A DNA stretch of 64,000 nt, from contig NZ_CP135084.1 in assembly GCF_032229285.1 (NCBI RefSeq), positions 62,001 through 126,000 on the forward strand. The letters run 5' to 3'. Each line of letters starts with the position of its first letter. Position 1 is the first letter of the stretch. Under the pieces are notes generated by a model that had not been told where the DNA came from, did no database searches, and saw only the letters and a program-made list of their open reading frames with translations. Position numbers and translations under genes: made by a program. Below, in pieces: positions 29,402 to 39,158 of this stretch. This DNA is from Rheinheimera sp. MMS21-TC3 (lineage in GTDB: Bacteria; Pseudomonadota; Gammaproteobacteria; Enterobacterales; Alteromonadaceae).

Positions 29402-30055
29402 ATGCGAATTTCAACCTTAGTAGTGACACTTATATCAGCAGGTTTATTAGTTTCTGGCTGTGCTAGTCAAAATGGCGCAGGCACAAGTTCTAATAATGCC
29501 GGTAAAGGTGCAGCAATAGGCGCTGTAGTCGGTGCTATTGCAGGCAAGTCTACTGCAAACCATAAAAATAAACGCTTAGTTATTGGTGCTGCTGTTGGCG
29601 CATTAGCGGGTGCTGCTGTTGGTAGCTATATGGATCAGCAAGAAAAAGCCTTACAAGAAGAGCTATCTGGTAGCGGAGTTAAAATTATCCGTGATGGTGA
29701 TAAATTAAAGTTAGATATACCAGCTCAGTTAACTTTTGAATTAAATCGTTCAGATATTCGCGCTAATTTATTTCCAGTATTTAATGATATAGCAAAAGTA
29801 TTACGCGATTATGACAAAACCATGTTGGTGATTGCAGGCCATACCGATGATACAGGGCCATACCAGTATAATATGAACTTATCACAAGCTAGAGCTAGTA
29901 GTGTTAAGCAGTATTTAGTTGCCCAAGGTGTGCAGGATATTAGAATTGAAACCCAAGGCTATGGTCCAAGTTACCCTGCTGTACCTAACAACTCAGATAG
30001 TAACAGAGCTGCAAATAGGCGGGTAGAAATTCATATTGAGCCTATTGTTGAATAA
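29402..30055 (+). CDS. OmpA-family lipoprotein, YiaD-like
   Basis: A 217-residue outer-membrane lipoprotein. Signal peptide with lipobox VSGC (about residue 19), then a Gly/Ala-rich glycine-zipper segment (GKGAAIGAVVGAIAGK, VIGAAVGALAGAAVGSYMD), then an OmpA-type peptidoglycan-binding domain with FELNRSDIRANLFPVF, GHTDDTGPYQYNMNLSQARA and SNRAANRRVEI. It would tie the outer membrane to the wall. Good Shine-Dalgarno (AAGGAG) before the ATG. Confidence 0.92.
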   Translation: MRISTLVVTLISAGLLVSGCASQNGAGTSSNNAGKGAAIGAVVGAIAGKSTANHKNKRLVIGAAVGALAGAAVGSYMDQQEKALQEELSGSGVKIIRDGDKLKLDIPAQLTFELNRSDIRANLFPVFNDIAKVLRDYDKTMLVIAGHTDDTGPYQYNMNLSQARASSVKQYLVAQGVQDIRIETQGYGPSYPAVPNNSDSNRAANRRVEIHIEPIVE

Positions 30056-30076
30056 CAGTTACTGTATCTGCTTTGA

Positions 30077-30108
30077 AACAAAATAGCGCCTTACGGCGCT
30101 ATTTTGTT
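30077..30108. terminator. Bidirectional terminator
   Basis: AACAAAATAGCGCC (30077-30090) pairs perfectly with GGCGCTATTTTGTT (30095-30108) around TTAC. It lies between the convergent OmpA-type and TonB-receptor genes. Confidence 0.9.
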
Positions 30109-30128
30109 ATCGGTTTCGCGCTTTTAAA

Positions 30129-32699
30129 TTAAAAGCGATATGTCACTTTACCATAGATGTACTGACCACGAGGGTTGTGTACCTTTGATGCATAACCGTA
30201 TAAGTCTGAATCGCCGTCACCAATAACAAATGGTGGATTCTCATCTAAGGCGTTATTCATACCTAACACTAGCTGCATATTATCACTGACATTATAGCGT
30301 CCTTGAATATCTAATAACATTTGTGCACTTACACTACGTGTTTTAGTGGACTCAACCTGACTTGGCGGCGCATAATCTTCAAACTGACCAATATAGCTTA
30401 AACTGCTGGTAATACCCCAATCGCCTAAATTCCAATCAGCCGATGCTAACCAACGATGCTTCGGGTAGTTATATTCACCCGCATAATCAATACCATTCTT
30501 TTTAAACTTGTTGATATAAGACCAATCTAAGCTAAAACGTACTTGCCCCATATCTTGCATCGTTAAGCGGTAAGATGTTGATAAGTCTAAACCTGTTGCT
30601 TCTTGTGAGCTGATATTGACATAAGTATTATACAAACGCGCTAAATGACCTAAGTTTTCACCAGGTTGCACTGGTAAACGGATACAAACTGTACTGTTTT
30701 GATTATTACACTCGGCATTATAAACGTTTTGATAATCATTTTTATCAATCTTATTATCTTGAGTAATACTCCAGATATCGGCAGTGATATCAAACTGTTC
30801 TGTTACCTGCCATACCGCACCTATATTAAAGGTTTCAGACTCTTCAGGTTGTAAGCCTTCGCCACCAACAAACACTATAGTGTAGTCGGTTGTTGCACAG
30901 CCTGGATTAGAGGCGTCAGGCGTTGGACAACGATAAGTGTCTGTAAAAAATAAAGACTCTTGTGAAGGGCCTAAGCCAATTTGGGCCAATGAAGGAGCAC
31001 GGAACCCTTGGCCGTAAGAGGCCCTAAGTGTAAAGTTGTCTAGTGGACGCCATTGTATGGCCGCTTGAGGGTTAGTGGTTGAACCAAAGTCACTGTAGTG
31101 ATCATAACGGCCGGCTAAAGTAAGCTCTAAAGTATCTGTTATTGGCACTAAAAATTCTAAGTAAGCTGCATATTGATCTCGAGCTGCTTGGGCGGAAACT
31201 GATTCAGTACCAAAAATTAAACTGCGTTGGAACTGATCATCTGGCTGGTCAAAAGCGTCTTCTTCTCTATATTCTATACCAGCAGCCATAGATACCATTT
31301 GTTCGCCTAAACTAAAGGCCTCGCCGGTGATACTAGCATTATAAGACGTTAGGTGTGACTCACCACGGCGAACTAAGCTGGTTGTTATAGCATCAATGAC
31401 TTCTGGTGAGTTATATGTGCCACCAAAAGGATTATAATTACCTAAGTTAATCTGCTCCTGCAAAAAGTCGGTGCGGATCCACCCTTGACTCTTATCACCT
31501 GTCTGCATAGATTCGCTGCGTGCCTTTTGCGCCGAGATATCCCAATCCCAATTGTTGAATGTACCGCGTAAGCCCATCACCATGCGTAAGGTATCGGACT
31601 CAATACTCCACTGTCTAGCACCCGCATCAACCATACGATAACGATTAATTCCTACATCTACTCCAAATGGATTATTTGGATGGCTTGCAGGGACAGTTAA
31701 GCCTGCTTCAGCGTTAAGTGGTGTAGGCGCACCCATTGCTTTAGAACGGTTATGCTGCACAGCTAACTCGATATAGCCTTGTATGTCATTACTAAAGTCT
31801 TGGCTACCTTGTAACATAGCACCAAGCCGCTCAGCAGGTGAACTAGCAAAACCATAAGGACCATAATCGAATACACAAATTGGCCCTGATACCCGATCAG
31901 CAGGGCAGCTAGGGTCTACTGTAGCAACACCATTAACATAAAAACTACCTGGAAACCCCATAGATGAACGGTAATCTTCACCGCCGTAAGGTGCTTGATT
32001 AGCCGTACCATTACGGCCCATTTCAGCCCCAGTTATTGCAGTGTTTTTAAAGTAATCCATTATAAGGGTTACACTAGAATTTTCACCTTGGCCCCCCCAA
32101 ACTAAACTTGCCGAGGTTTCATCATAAGATGGCCCTGTAGTACCACCATGGCTAACACTGATTTCAGTGCCTTCAAAATCTTTACGCATAATAATGTTAA
32201 CAACACCTGCTACAGCGTCTGAGCCATACACAGCAGAAGCACCATCTTTTAATATTTCTACCCGTTCAATTGCTGCAACAGGAATGGAGTTAATATCTAC
32301 GAATGAATTGGCCACATTTTCAGCAAAAGCGCTGACTGCAACACGCCGACCGTTAATTAGCACTAGGGTGGCGTCAGAGCCAAAACCACGTAAACTTATT
32401 GCTGCACCGCCATTAGCGGTAGAGTCTTGATTATTACCCCGGGTAGAAAATGTGCCAGTACCTGCAACCGGCGTACGCTCTAGTAATTGCTGTAAATTTG
32501 CAAAACCTGACTTAGCAATCTCATCACGACTAATAACATCTATTGGTGCCGCGCCCTCTAAATCATTACGTTTAATCCGTGAGCCGGTAACTTCAATACG
32601 CTCTACACTGGCTTCGTTTTCTTGTGCTATTGCAACACCACCACCTAACAGGCTGCTTACTGCTAATGCACAGAGTGAGTAATTTATAGATGTCTTCAT
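30129..32699 (-). CDS. TonB-dependent outer-membrane receptor
   Basis: An 856-residue receptor. Signal peptide (MKTSINYSLCALAVSSLLGG, cleaved near AIAQ), TonB-box-like segment and plug domain (VERIEVTGSRIKRNDLEGAA, ISRDEIAKSGFANLQQLLER, AISLRGFGSDATLVLINGRR), then a 22-strand barrel ending in KVTYRF. The GSRIKR plug type is common in Alteromonadales and often linked to peptides or glycans rather than iron, but the substrate cannot be read from sequence. ATG 32699 has AAGGGAAC upstream and is preferred over an earlier ATG at 32759. No transporter partner is adjacent. Confidence 0.93.
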   Translation of the reverse strand: MKTSINYSLCALAVSSLLGGGVAIAQENEASVERIEVTGSRIKRNDLEGAAPIDVISRDEIAKSGFANLQQLLERTPVAGTGTFSTRGNNQDSTANGGAAISLRGFGSDATLVLINGRRVAVSAFAENVANSFVDINSIPVAAIERVEILKDGASAVYGSDAVAGVVNIIMRKDFEGTEISVSHGGTTGPSYDETSASLVWGGQGENSSVTLIMDYFKNTAITGAEMGRNGTANQAPYGGEDYRSSMGFPGSFYVNGVATVDPSCPADRVSGPICVFDYGPYGFASSPAERLGAMLQGSQDFSNDIQGYIELAVQHNRSKAMGAPTPLNAEAGLTVPASHPNNPFGVDVGINRYRMVDAGARQWSIESDTLRMVMGLRGTFNNWDWDISAQKARSESMQTGDKSQGWIRTDFLQEQINLGNYNPFGGTYNSPEVIDAITTSLVRRGESHLTSYNASITGEAFSLGEQMVSMAAGIEYREEDAFDQPDDQFQRSLIFGTESVSAQAARDQYAAYLEFLVPITDTLELTLAGRYDHYSDFGSTTNPQAAIQWRPLDNFTLRASYGQGFRAPSLAQIGLGPSQESLFFTDTYRCPTPDASNPGCATTDYTIVFVGGEGLQPEESETFNIGAVWQVTEQFDITADIWSITQDNKIDKNDYQNVYNAECNNQNSTVCIRLPVQPGENLGHLARLYNTYVNISSQEATGLDLSTSYRLTMQDMGQVRFSLDWSYINKFKKNGIDYAGEYNYPKHRWLASADWNLGDWGITSSLSYIGQFEDYAPPSQVESTKTRSVSAQMLLDIQGRYNVSDNMQLVLGMNNALDENPPFVIGDGDSDLYGYASKVHNPRGQYIYGKVTYRF

Positions 32700-32849
32700 C
32701 TGGTTCCCTTTCTTGATAATATTTATTTGCTTAAATATAGCACTAAAGTTGTAGCACAAATCAAGAAATTTAACACAAAAATATCCATTTTATTACTAGT
32801 GTTGCTTTTATGGCAATTTAAAGTAGCCGCACGTATATTTTTAGCCATA

Positions 32850-32878
32850 AAAAAGCCTCGCATATAGCGAGGCTTTTT
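32850..32878 (-). terminator. Terminator after the DUF4124 gene
   Basis: AAAAAGCCTCGC (32850-32861) pairs with GCGAGGCTTTTT (32867-32878), loop of 5. It follows the stop of the minus-strand gene at 32893 and precedes the TonB receptor promoter. Confidence 0.88.
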
Positions 32879-32892
32879 ATACAACTAACAAC

Positions 32893-33342
32893 TTAATTCT
32901 GGGCGTATTGGCGCTCTAAGTTATCTGTCTTTGTTTTAATGCTAAATAAGCTTTTACGCTCACTGCTTATTTTTTCATCAAACTGCTTTTCTACATGAGC
33001 AATTTTTTTATTTAAGGCATTTAATTCTTCAGAGCGTGGAAAGCTGCGGCGTAATTTATATAGCTCAGACTTCAACTGATCAACTTCATTTTCTTTATCA
33101 TGTTCAAGTTTGCTAATTTTAAATTCGAGATAGCGTGCTTTACGTTTCAACGAATTAACTTGCTGGGTATACTCACCTGGTGTACCAGATAAAGCAGTAC
33201 CTACTGGACGCATGTCAACTTGTTCAGCATTGGTTGCGCAAGGAAACTGGCTAAATTCAACTACGCCATTTATTTCGCATTTATATACCGCTGCTTGAGC
33301 TGAAAATGCACCACATAATAATAATAATGCGAATCTCATCAT
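32893..33342 (-). CDS. DUF4124 protein with coiled coil
   Basis: A 149-residue exported protein: signal peptide (residues 1-17, GAFSAQA), DUF4124 motif AVYKCEINGVVEFSQFPCA with paired cysteines, then a long charged coiled coil from about residue 60 to the end (LKRKARYLEFKISKLEHDKE, LNALNKKIAHVEKQFDEKI). Function unknown. It sits just after speE on the same strand. Confidence 0.8.
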   Translation of the reverse strand: MMRFALLLLCGAFSAQAAVYKCEINGVVEFSQFPCATNAEQVDMRPVGTALSGTPGEYTQQVNSLKRKARYLEFKISKLEHDKENEVDQLKSELYKLRRSFPRSEELNALNKKIAHVEKQFDEKISSERKSLFSIKTKTDNLERQYAQN

Positions 33343-33449
33343 TTACTTCTCCACTAATGAATAATAAATGTACGAAAAGTATTCACTATTAGCAAGCCCA
33401 ATTAGCCTTTTATTTGATAATAATGGCTAAAAGTACTGAATCTGCCATT

Positions 33450-34307
33450 TTAGTCCCGATTAAGTGCTTTTTTCATAAAGTTTGGCCATGCCGATGCCGC
33501 TTTGTGTACTTCAACATTATAATATTCGGTATTAAAACTAGCTCGTTCAGCATCCGCTTCACGAAAGCCGGTAAACTCACCTTCTTTACGCGCTAAAGTA
33601 CAAGTCCACCAACCAGACGGATAAACCATTTGCGGAAACAATAATGTTTGTAACGCAGAAAAGCCAACATCAGACATGGCATCACGCATATCTTTTAATA
33701 ATGGCATATGAATTAATGGCGACTCACTTTGCTGCACTAAGATACCATTTGGTTTTAATGCCTTACGACAGCTGTCATAAAAAGCACGGTTAAATAAACC
33801 TTCACCTGGGCCAATTGGATCTGTTGAGTCAACAATAATTACATCAATTGATTCCGCTTCAGCTTCGCGCATATATTTAATGCCATCATCAAACTTTAAA
33901 GTTGCCCGCGGATCATCATTGGATGCGCAAAGTTCAGGGAAGTATTTTTCTGACATCCGCGTAACTTGTTCATCAATATCTATTTGCGTTACCTTTTCTA
34001 CATCTGGATGCTTTAAAACTTCACGCAGTGTTCCACAATCGCCGCCGCCAATGATAACCACATTTTTTGGTTTATCATGAGTAAATAGTACTGGGTGGCT
34101 TAACATTTCATGATAAAGAAAATTATCACGGCTACTTAGCATGATGACATCATCAATTACCATTAAATTACCGAAATGTGTTGTTTCAAACATTTCTATA
34201 TGTTGAAACGGTGACTTAACTTCATCTAATTTTTTTGTGATAGCTAAACCAAAGGCGCTGCCGCTGGCTGCGAATATTTCGGTGTACCATTTGTTATCGC
34301 CTGACAT
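33450..34307 (-). CDS. speE: Spermidine synthase
   Basis: A 285-residue aminopropyltransferase that makes spermidine from putrescine and decarboxylated SAM. Motifs: MFETTHFGNLMVIDDVIMLS, VIIGGGDCGTLREVLKH, IDIDEQVTRMSEKYFPEL and IIVDSTDPIGPGEGLFN with the catalytic Asp. ATG 34307 gives the normal MSGDNKWYTE start and has GAGGG upstream. It is divergent from speA, so the two polyamine genes share an upstream region. Confidence 0.95.
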   Translation of the reverse strand: MSGDNKWYTEIFAASGSAFGLAITKKLDEVKSPFQHIEMFETTHFGNLMVIDDVIMLSSRDNFLYHEMLSHPVLFTHDKPKNVVIIGGGDCGTLREVLKHPDVEKVTQIDIDEQVTRMSEKYFPELCASNDDPRATLKFDDGIKYMREAEAESIDVIIVDSTDPIGPGEGLFNRAFYDSCRKALKPNGILVQQSESPLIHMPLLKDMRDAMSDVGFSALQTLLFPQMVYPSGWWTCTLARKEGEFTGFREADAERASFNTEYYNVEVHKAASAWPNFMKKALNRD

Positions 34308-34444
34308 TAGTATTACCCTCAAAACCTATTTAGCTGTGTATTTTGCCTTGTGATGACGGCTAGGACAAATATTTTAGCAATTTATGCTGCAGCTTGTTGC
34401 TATTGGCTTTAAACTATACAGAATCAACTTTTAAAGGAACGATA

Positions 34445-36331
34445 ATGTCTGACTGGGGTACTGAAAAAGCACGCTCGACTTATAATGTCGCGGTTTGGAG
34501 CGAAGGATACTTTGATGTCAATAAACAAGGTGACTTAGTTGCCTATCCTGATCAAGATCACAGTAAGCCTGGAATTAGTTTTCCTGAGCTAACTAATCGC
34601 TTTAAAGAAGAGGGACTAACTCTACCCGTGTTAGTTCGCTTTACTGATATATTACAACATCGTGTAGACACCTTAATTAAATCTTTTCAACGCGCTAAAG
34701 CAGAAAAAGAATACCAAGGCCAATACACAGCGGTGTACCCAATTAAGGTTAACCAACAGTTTTCTGTGGTTAAACGCTTAATTAGCCATGAAAGCGGTAA
34801 AGTTGGCTTAGAAGCAGGTAGTAAGCCTGAGCTTATGGCGATTTTAGGCGTAACTGAAACACCGCTCCAAATTGTTTGTAACGGTTATAAAGATAGTGAG
34901 TTTTTACGTTTAGCCACTATTGGCCATATGATGGGCCATACGGTTTATATAGTAATTGAAAAGCTATCTGAATTAAAAACACTGCTGCGTGAAATTGATA
35001 ATCTAGGCACTGCGCCGCGCATTGGTATTCGTATTAAGCTTAATTCGGTTGGTAAGGGTAAATGGCAAAATACTGGCGGCGAAAAAGGCAAGTTTGGCTT
35101 AACTGCAACCCAAGTATTACAAGCCATTGAAATTTTGCGCGAAGCAGGAAAAATTGATTTACTGCAACTAGTGCATTTTCATATTGGTTCACAAATTGCC
35201 AATATTCGTGACATTCATAATGCTATTCGTGAATGTGCACGTCATTATGCTGAGTTACGCACCTTAGGCATCCCAATTGAAACCGTTGATGTCGGCGGTG
35301 GTTTAGGTGTCGATTATGAAGGTTCTAAATCACGCTCAGCCTGTTCAATGAACTACACTATGTACGAATATGCACGTAACGTGGTTAATGGCTTAAAAGA
35401 GGTTTGTGACGAATACGACTTACCGCATCCAAATATTATTACCGAATCTGGCCGTGCTATGACAGCACACCATGCGGTATTAGTAACAGATGCTATTGAT
35501 ATTGAACGCGCACCAGGTTTAATAAATTTGCCTGAACCTAGTGACGACTCACCTACGGTTATTTTAGGCTTGTGGGAGTCTTATCAAAATGTAACGCCTC
35601 GCTCTGCAATAGAAGCCTATCATGATGCGGTGCATTACTTTACCGATGCCCACTCACAATATGTGCATGGTTTATTAACCTTACAAGATTGGTCCTTATT
35701 AGAGCAGCTGTACTTTGCCACTATTAATAAAGTTAAAGCCAATTTAGATTTATCATCACGTTCGCACCGTGCTATTCATGACGAGTTAAATGAAAAACTA
35801 GCTGATAAGTTATTTGTTAACTTTTCATTATTTCAATCCATGCCAGATGCTTGGGGTATTGATCAAATATTCCCAGTAATGCCATTAGAGCGAATGAATG
35901 AATCGTTAGAAAGTCGCGCTATTATCCAAGATATTACTTGTGACTCAGACGGCCAGTTAAAAAGCTATGCCGACGGTAACGGTATTGAAAGCACCTTGCC
36001 ATTGCCAGCTTATAAAGAAGATGAGCAATATTTACTCGGTATGTTTATGGTAGGCGCCTACCAAGAAATTTTAGGCGACTTACACAACTTATTTGGTGAT
36101 ACTGACTCAGTGCATGTTGAGCTAACAGATAATGGCGGTTATAAACTAACCAACATTATTAAAGGTGATACCGTTGCTGATGTGTTACGTTATGTCCAAT
36201 TTGATGCCAACAAGCTAATTCGGTCTTATACCAAGCAGCTAGCTAAGCTTGATTTAGATAGCAGCAAAAAAGATCGGCTACTTGATGAGTTAAAATCAGG
36301 TGTTTATGGTTACACTTACTTTGAAGATTGA
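34445..36331 (+). CDS. speA: Biosynthetic arginine decarboxylase
   Basis: A 628-residue PLP enzyme of the alanine-racemase fold (group IV decarboxylase) that turns arginine into agmatine for polyamine synthesis. The PLP lysine is in YPIKVNQQF near residue 85; GLEAGSKPELMAIL, HIGSQIANI and the ESGRAMTAHHAVL block are typical. The ATG at 34445 (MSDWGTEKARSTYNV) has AAAGGAAC upstream and matches the family start. The stop codon lies in the first unit of a 16-bp triplet repeat. Confidence 0.97.
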   Translation: MSDWGTEKARSTYNVAVWSEGYFDVNKQGDLVAYPDQDHSKPGISFPELTNRFKEEGLTLPVLVRFTDILQHRVDTLIKSFQRAKAEKEYQGQYTAVYPIKVNQQFSVVKRLISHESGKVGLEAGSKPELMAILGVTETPLQIVCNGYKDSEFLRLATIGHMMGHTVYIVIEKLSELKTLLREIDNLGTAPRIGIRIKLNSVGKGKWQNTGGEKGKFGLTATQVLQAIEILREAGKIDLLQLVHFHIGSQIANIRDIHNAIRECARHYAELRTLGIPIETVDVGGGLGVDYEGSKSRSACSMNYTMYEYARNVVNGLKEVCDEYDLPHPNIITESGRAMTAHHAVLVTDAIDIERAPGLINLPEPSDDSPTVILGLWESYQNVTPRSAIEAYHDAVHYFTDAHSQYVHGLLTLQDWSLLEQLYFATINKVKANLDLSSRSHRAIHDELNEKLADKLFVNFSLFQSMPDAWGIDQIFPVMPLERMNESLESRAIIQDITCDSDGQLKSYADGNGIESTLPLPAYKEDEQYLLGMFMVGAYQEILGDLHNLFGDTDSVHVELTDNGGYKLTNIIKGDTVADVLRYVQFDANKLIRSYTKQLAKLDLDSSKKDRLLDELKSGVYGYTYFED

Positions 36332-36367
36332 CAGCTTTGAAGATTGAGAGTTTTGAAGATTAAGCTA
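36320..36367 (+). repeat. Three tandem 16-bp repeats at the speA stop
   Basis: TTTGAAGATTGACAGC begins at 36320, 36336 and 36352 with one to four changes per copy. The first copy holds the speA stop codon. Such a young-looking tandem repeat probably arose by slippage. Confidence 0.8.
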
Positions 36368-36386
36368 CAATAGGCACTCATCGGAG

Positions 36387-36415
36387 GTGTTAGCAGCAGC
36401 TTTTGCTGCTAACAC
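36387..36415. other. Perfect hairpin without T-run
   Basis: GTGTTAGCAGCA (36387-36398) and TGCTGCTAACAC (36404-36415) form a 12-bp stem with a 5-base loop. No T-run follows, so it may stabilise the speA mRNA 3-prime end or assist Rho rather than act as a simple terminator. Confidence 0.6.
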
Positions 36416-36488
36416 AGACGCCGACTAATAATTTTTCAGCTATTTGTTTAAAAACAACTAGCATTGAAACCATATTTTAGGTGCCGTT

Positions 36489-37388
36489 ATGTTCCATTTT
36501 TTGCCAAGCCCTATTACGGGAACCTTATCGTTAATTTTATATATTATTAATACCCTATTCTGGTTTGTTCCCGTTATTATTTTAGCCATTCTTAAACTCT
36601 TGCCCCTAGCCAGTTGGCAACGTTTAATTACTTACTTATTAGATGCTTGCGCTGTGGCTTGGATTAGCCTAAACAATGTTACAACACGGCTATTTACCCG
36701 TATTTCTTGGCAAGTTTCTGGCGTAGAAGGGTTAACTAAAAAAGACTGGTATCTAATTTTAGCCAATCATCAATCTTGGGCTGACATACTAGTACTACAA
36801 AAGATATTTAATCATAAGGTACCTTTTATTAAGTTTTTTTTAAAAAAAGAACTTATTTATGTGCCTTTTTTAGGCTTGTGCTGGTGGGCGCTGGATTTTC
36901 CCTTTATGAAACGCTACAGCAAACAATTTTTGCAAAAGAACCCGCACTTAAAAGGCAAGGATATTGAAACCACCCGTAAGGCTTGTGCCAAGTTTCGCTT
37001 TAAACCCGTTACTATAATGAACTTTGTTGAAGGTACCCGCTTTACGCCAGCTAAACATGATATGCAACAGTCACCTTTTAAAAACCTACTAAAGCCAAAA
37101 GCCGGAGGCGTTGCTTTTGTACTAGGCGCTATGGGACAGCAGATTCATAAGATTTTAGATGTCACTATTTTTTACCCTCAAGGCATTCCTAGCTTTTGGG
37201 ACTATGTTTCAGGCAAAGTACGTGAAGTTACAGTAAAAGTAGAAATGAAACCTATTCACGCCGACTTACTAGGTGATTATGAAGATCCTGACTATCGTAA
37301 ACAGTTTCAAGCCTGGATCAACGAACTTTGGCAGCAAAAAGATCAACAAATTACCGAGCTAAAAAAGGGTCAGAGTGATTTAGCGTGA
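36489..37388 (+). CDS. Acyltransferase, YihG-like (PlsC family)
   Basis: A 299-residue membrane acyltransferase of the lysophosphatidate acyltransferase group. Hydrophobic spans at residues 14-40 and near 50-60; catalytic motif NHQSWADIL (H and D), then KKELIYVPFLGLCWWALDF, FVEGTRFTPAKH and the FPQGIP-like YPQGIPSF. It resembles E. coli YihG, a minor 1-acylglycerol-3-phosphate acyltransferase. The last codons lie inside a perfect 20-bp inverted repeat. Confidence 0.88.
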   Translation: MFHFLPSPITGTLSLILYIINTLFWFVPVIILAILKLLPLASWQRLITYLLDACAVAWISLNNVTTRLFTRISWQVSGVEGLTKKDWYLILANHQSWADILVLQKIFNHKVPFIKFFLKKELIYVPFLGLCWWALDFPFMKRYSKQFLQKNPHLKGKDIETTRKACAKFRFKPVTIMNFVEGTRFTPAKHDMQQSPFKNLLKPKAGGVAFVLGAMGQQIHKILDVTIFYPQGIPSFWDYVSGKVREVTVKVEMKPIHADLLGDYEDPDYRKQFQAWINELWQQKDQQITELKKGQSDLA

Positions 37389-37413
37389 CAATAAAATCAC
37401 TCTGACCCTTTTT
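37362..37413. repeat. Perfect 20-bp inverted repeat, terminator-like
   Basis: AAAAAGGGTCAGAGTGATTT (37362-37381) and its exact complement at 37394-37413 flank a 12-base spacer. The stem covers the last codons and stop of the acyltransferase and the last bases of the convergent methyltransferase gene. A-run and T-run flanks would let it terminate in both directions. The GGGTCAGAGT core also resembles palindromes spread by REP-associated transposases. Confidence 0.85.
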
Positions 37414-38596
37414 AAGTTTTTATCGCAGTTAACAGCAAGTTGCGGGGGCTGAGGCGAAAGTCGCAGAACTCGTGGGCATTAACTTTATAGCCGTGCTGCT
37501 GTAAATACAGCATTTTATCTAATAATAACCAAAGTTCTAATGGCCGTCTAAATAAGTGCCGCACTAATTCAATGCGCTTAATTAATTGCTGGCGCTTGGC
37601 GGCCATATTAAGAAAATATGGCCAGTCAATATTTGTTGGCAAAGTCCATTGGTGTTGCTGCGCGGCCCAATTAGCAAAATTACTAAAGTCACCACTAAAT
37701 AGCTGCTTAGATACCGATTTTAGTGTTCTATACTCAGTATCCTTAACATAATATTGGCGTAGTAATTCATAAGCTAAGCGCCAGTGTATTTCAGTGTGAC
37801 GTAACCTTTCTACCCTAGCGCCTGCTGTTACCTGCCCCTGAACAATCAATTTTAATTGTTGCTGATCTAACTGCAAATTATGTTGCTGAGCTAAGGCTGA
37901 CAAGGGCTGATATTCGGCATCATCTATAAGATGATAACAACAAGGCACCAGATGAATAGAGCTAGAGCCTGCTTGTATCGCCTGTTGCAACATACTGATA
38001 TGCAGTTGACCACAAGCATGGAGTGCAACCAGATGCTGCTCTGGTTGCAGTATTGCCGGCAATGATGGCGCTAACACATCAGCTTGAATAAAGTGCTGTG
38101 GCAGCTCAAACTGCTGAGCTAATTCCTGCCCTTGCTGACATAAGTTTTGCTGCCATTCTAAGCTAATAACCGGCTGAGCAAAACGATAAGCAAGCATTCG
38201 ACCAAGATGGCCTTTACCTGCACACCACTCAACTATGGGCAGAGATGAATTCGGCCAATGCTGACAAAATGCTTCAATTTGGCCTAATTTTCGGCCATTA
38301 ACACCATTAGTTAACCAAAATGGTAATGCTGGTAATGTATTTGGCTGGTTAGTCGCTATTATATTTGGCAAATTAAACAGTTCAGGAAATACTAAGCTAA
38401 AATACTGCTGTTGTAGCTGGCTGCTTTGGTCAATTAAATCTAGATCTTGATCAGATAAATCTGTTAAAACCTGTTGTAAATTAGCATCCTGCCATGGCAA
38501 CTCACTACAAGTAAAAGGCGTTAATCGCCAATAGGCTTGGTGATTTTGTAGCAATTGGCTAAGCTGCAAAAACTGCTGTTCTAAAGGTAACGTCAT
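37412..38596 (-). CDS. SAM-dependent methyltransferase-like protein
   Basis: A 394-residue protein. The SAM-binding motif IVEWCAGKGHLGRMLAYRF (about residues 120-140) is followed by ISLEWQ with the acidic motif II position, VALHACGQLHISML and VPCCYHL, a set seen in the METTL25/RRNAD1-like group of methyltransferases. The N-terminal 100 residues and the C-terminal 120 are helical and not recognised. RNA or protein could be the substrate; unknown. Confidence 0.75.
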   Translation of the reverse strand: MTLPLEQQFLQLSQLLQNHQAYWRLTPFTCSELPWQDANLQQVLTDLSDQDLDLIDQSSQLQQQYFSLVFPELFNLPNIIATNQPNTLPALPFWLTNGVNGRKLGQIEAFCQHWPNSSLPIVEWCAGKGHLGRMLAYRFAQPVISLEWQQNLCQQGQELAQQFELPQHFIQADVLAPSLPAILQPEQHLVALHACGQLHISMLQQAIQAGSSSIHLVPCCYHLIDDAEYQPLSALAQQHNLQLDQQQLKLIVQGQVTAGARVERLRHTEIHWRLAYELLRQYYVKDTEYRTLKSVSKQLFSGDFSNFANWAAQQHQWTLPTNIDWPYFLNMAAKRQQLIKRIELVRHLFRRPLELWLLLDKMLYLQQHGYKVNAHEFCDFRLSPRNLLLTAIKT

Positions 38597-38721
38597 TATT
38601 TATACTATTAAGAAACTTAGAGAAATTAACACTTAGCAATGCCCTTCTTGACCGCAACAAGGTTATAATCAAACTATTGTTGACAATAATTATTACGATT
38701 ATACCAGCGCTAGGAAAAGTA

Positions 38722-39108
38722 ATGGCAGAATTAAAAAATATTATGCATGTTGAGGATGACCCTTCAATTCAACAAGTGGCCAAGATTGCTCTTGAAGCCG
38801 TTGGTGGCTTTAACGTTCATACCTGTAGCAGTGGCAAACAAGCCTTAGCAGATTATGCCACTGTATTACCACAACTTATTTTATTAGATGTCATGATGCC
38901 AGGCATGGACGGCCCAACAACATTGCTGCAATTACAACAGCAATTTGATTTAAGCCAAATTCCTATTGTTTTTATGACAGCAAAAGTGCAAAGCAATGAG
39001 ATTGCTTCTTATAGAGCTTTAGGAGCTGTTGATGTGGTGGTTAAACCTTTTGATCCTATGACATTGTCGAGCCAGCTCCAACAGATCTGGCTCGACTTTC
39101 ATCAGTAA
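38722..39108 (+). CDS. Single-domain response regulator
   Basis: A 128-residue stand-alone receiver domain, CheY-like. Acidic pocket E11-D12-D13, phospho-acceptor D56 (LLDVMMPGMDG), conserved Thr in VFMTAKV and Lys in VVKPFDP. There is no output domain. The ATG at 38722 has AGGAAAA upstream; an earlier start gives an improbable hydrophobic leader. The partner kinase is not nearby. Confidence 0.88.
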   Translation: MAELKNIMHVEDDPSIQQVAKIALEAVGGFNVHTCSSGKQALADYATVLPQLILLDVMMPGMDGPTTLLQLQQQFDLSQIPIVFMTAKVQSNEIASYRALGAVDVVVKPFDPMTLSSQLQQIWLDFHQ

Positions 39109-39158
39109 CGGCTTATAGACTAGCTTTGGTTATAGATAAGTATTGCTTTTAAGCAAGC

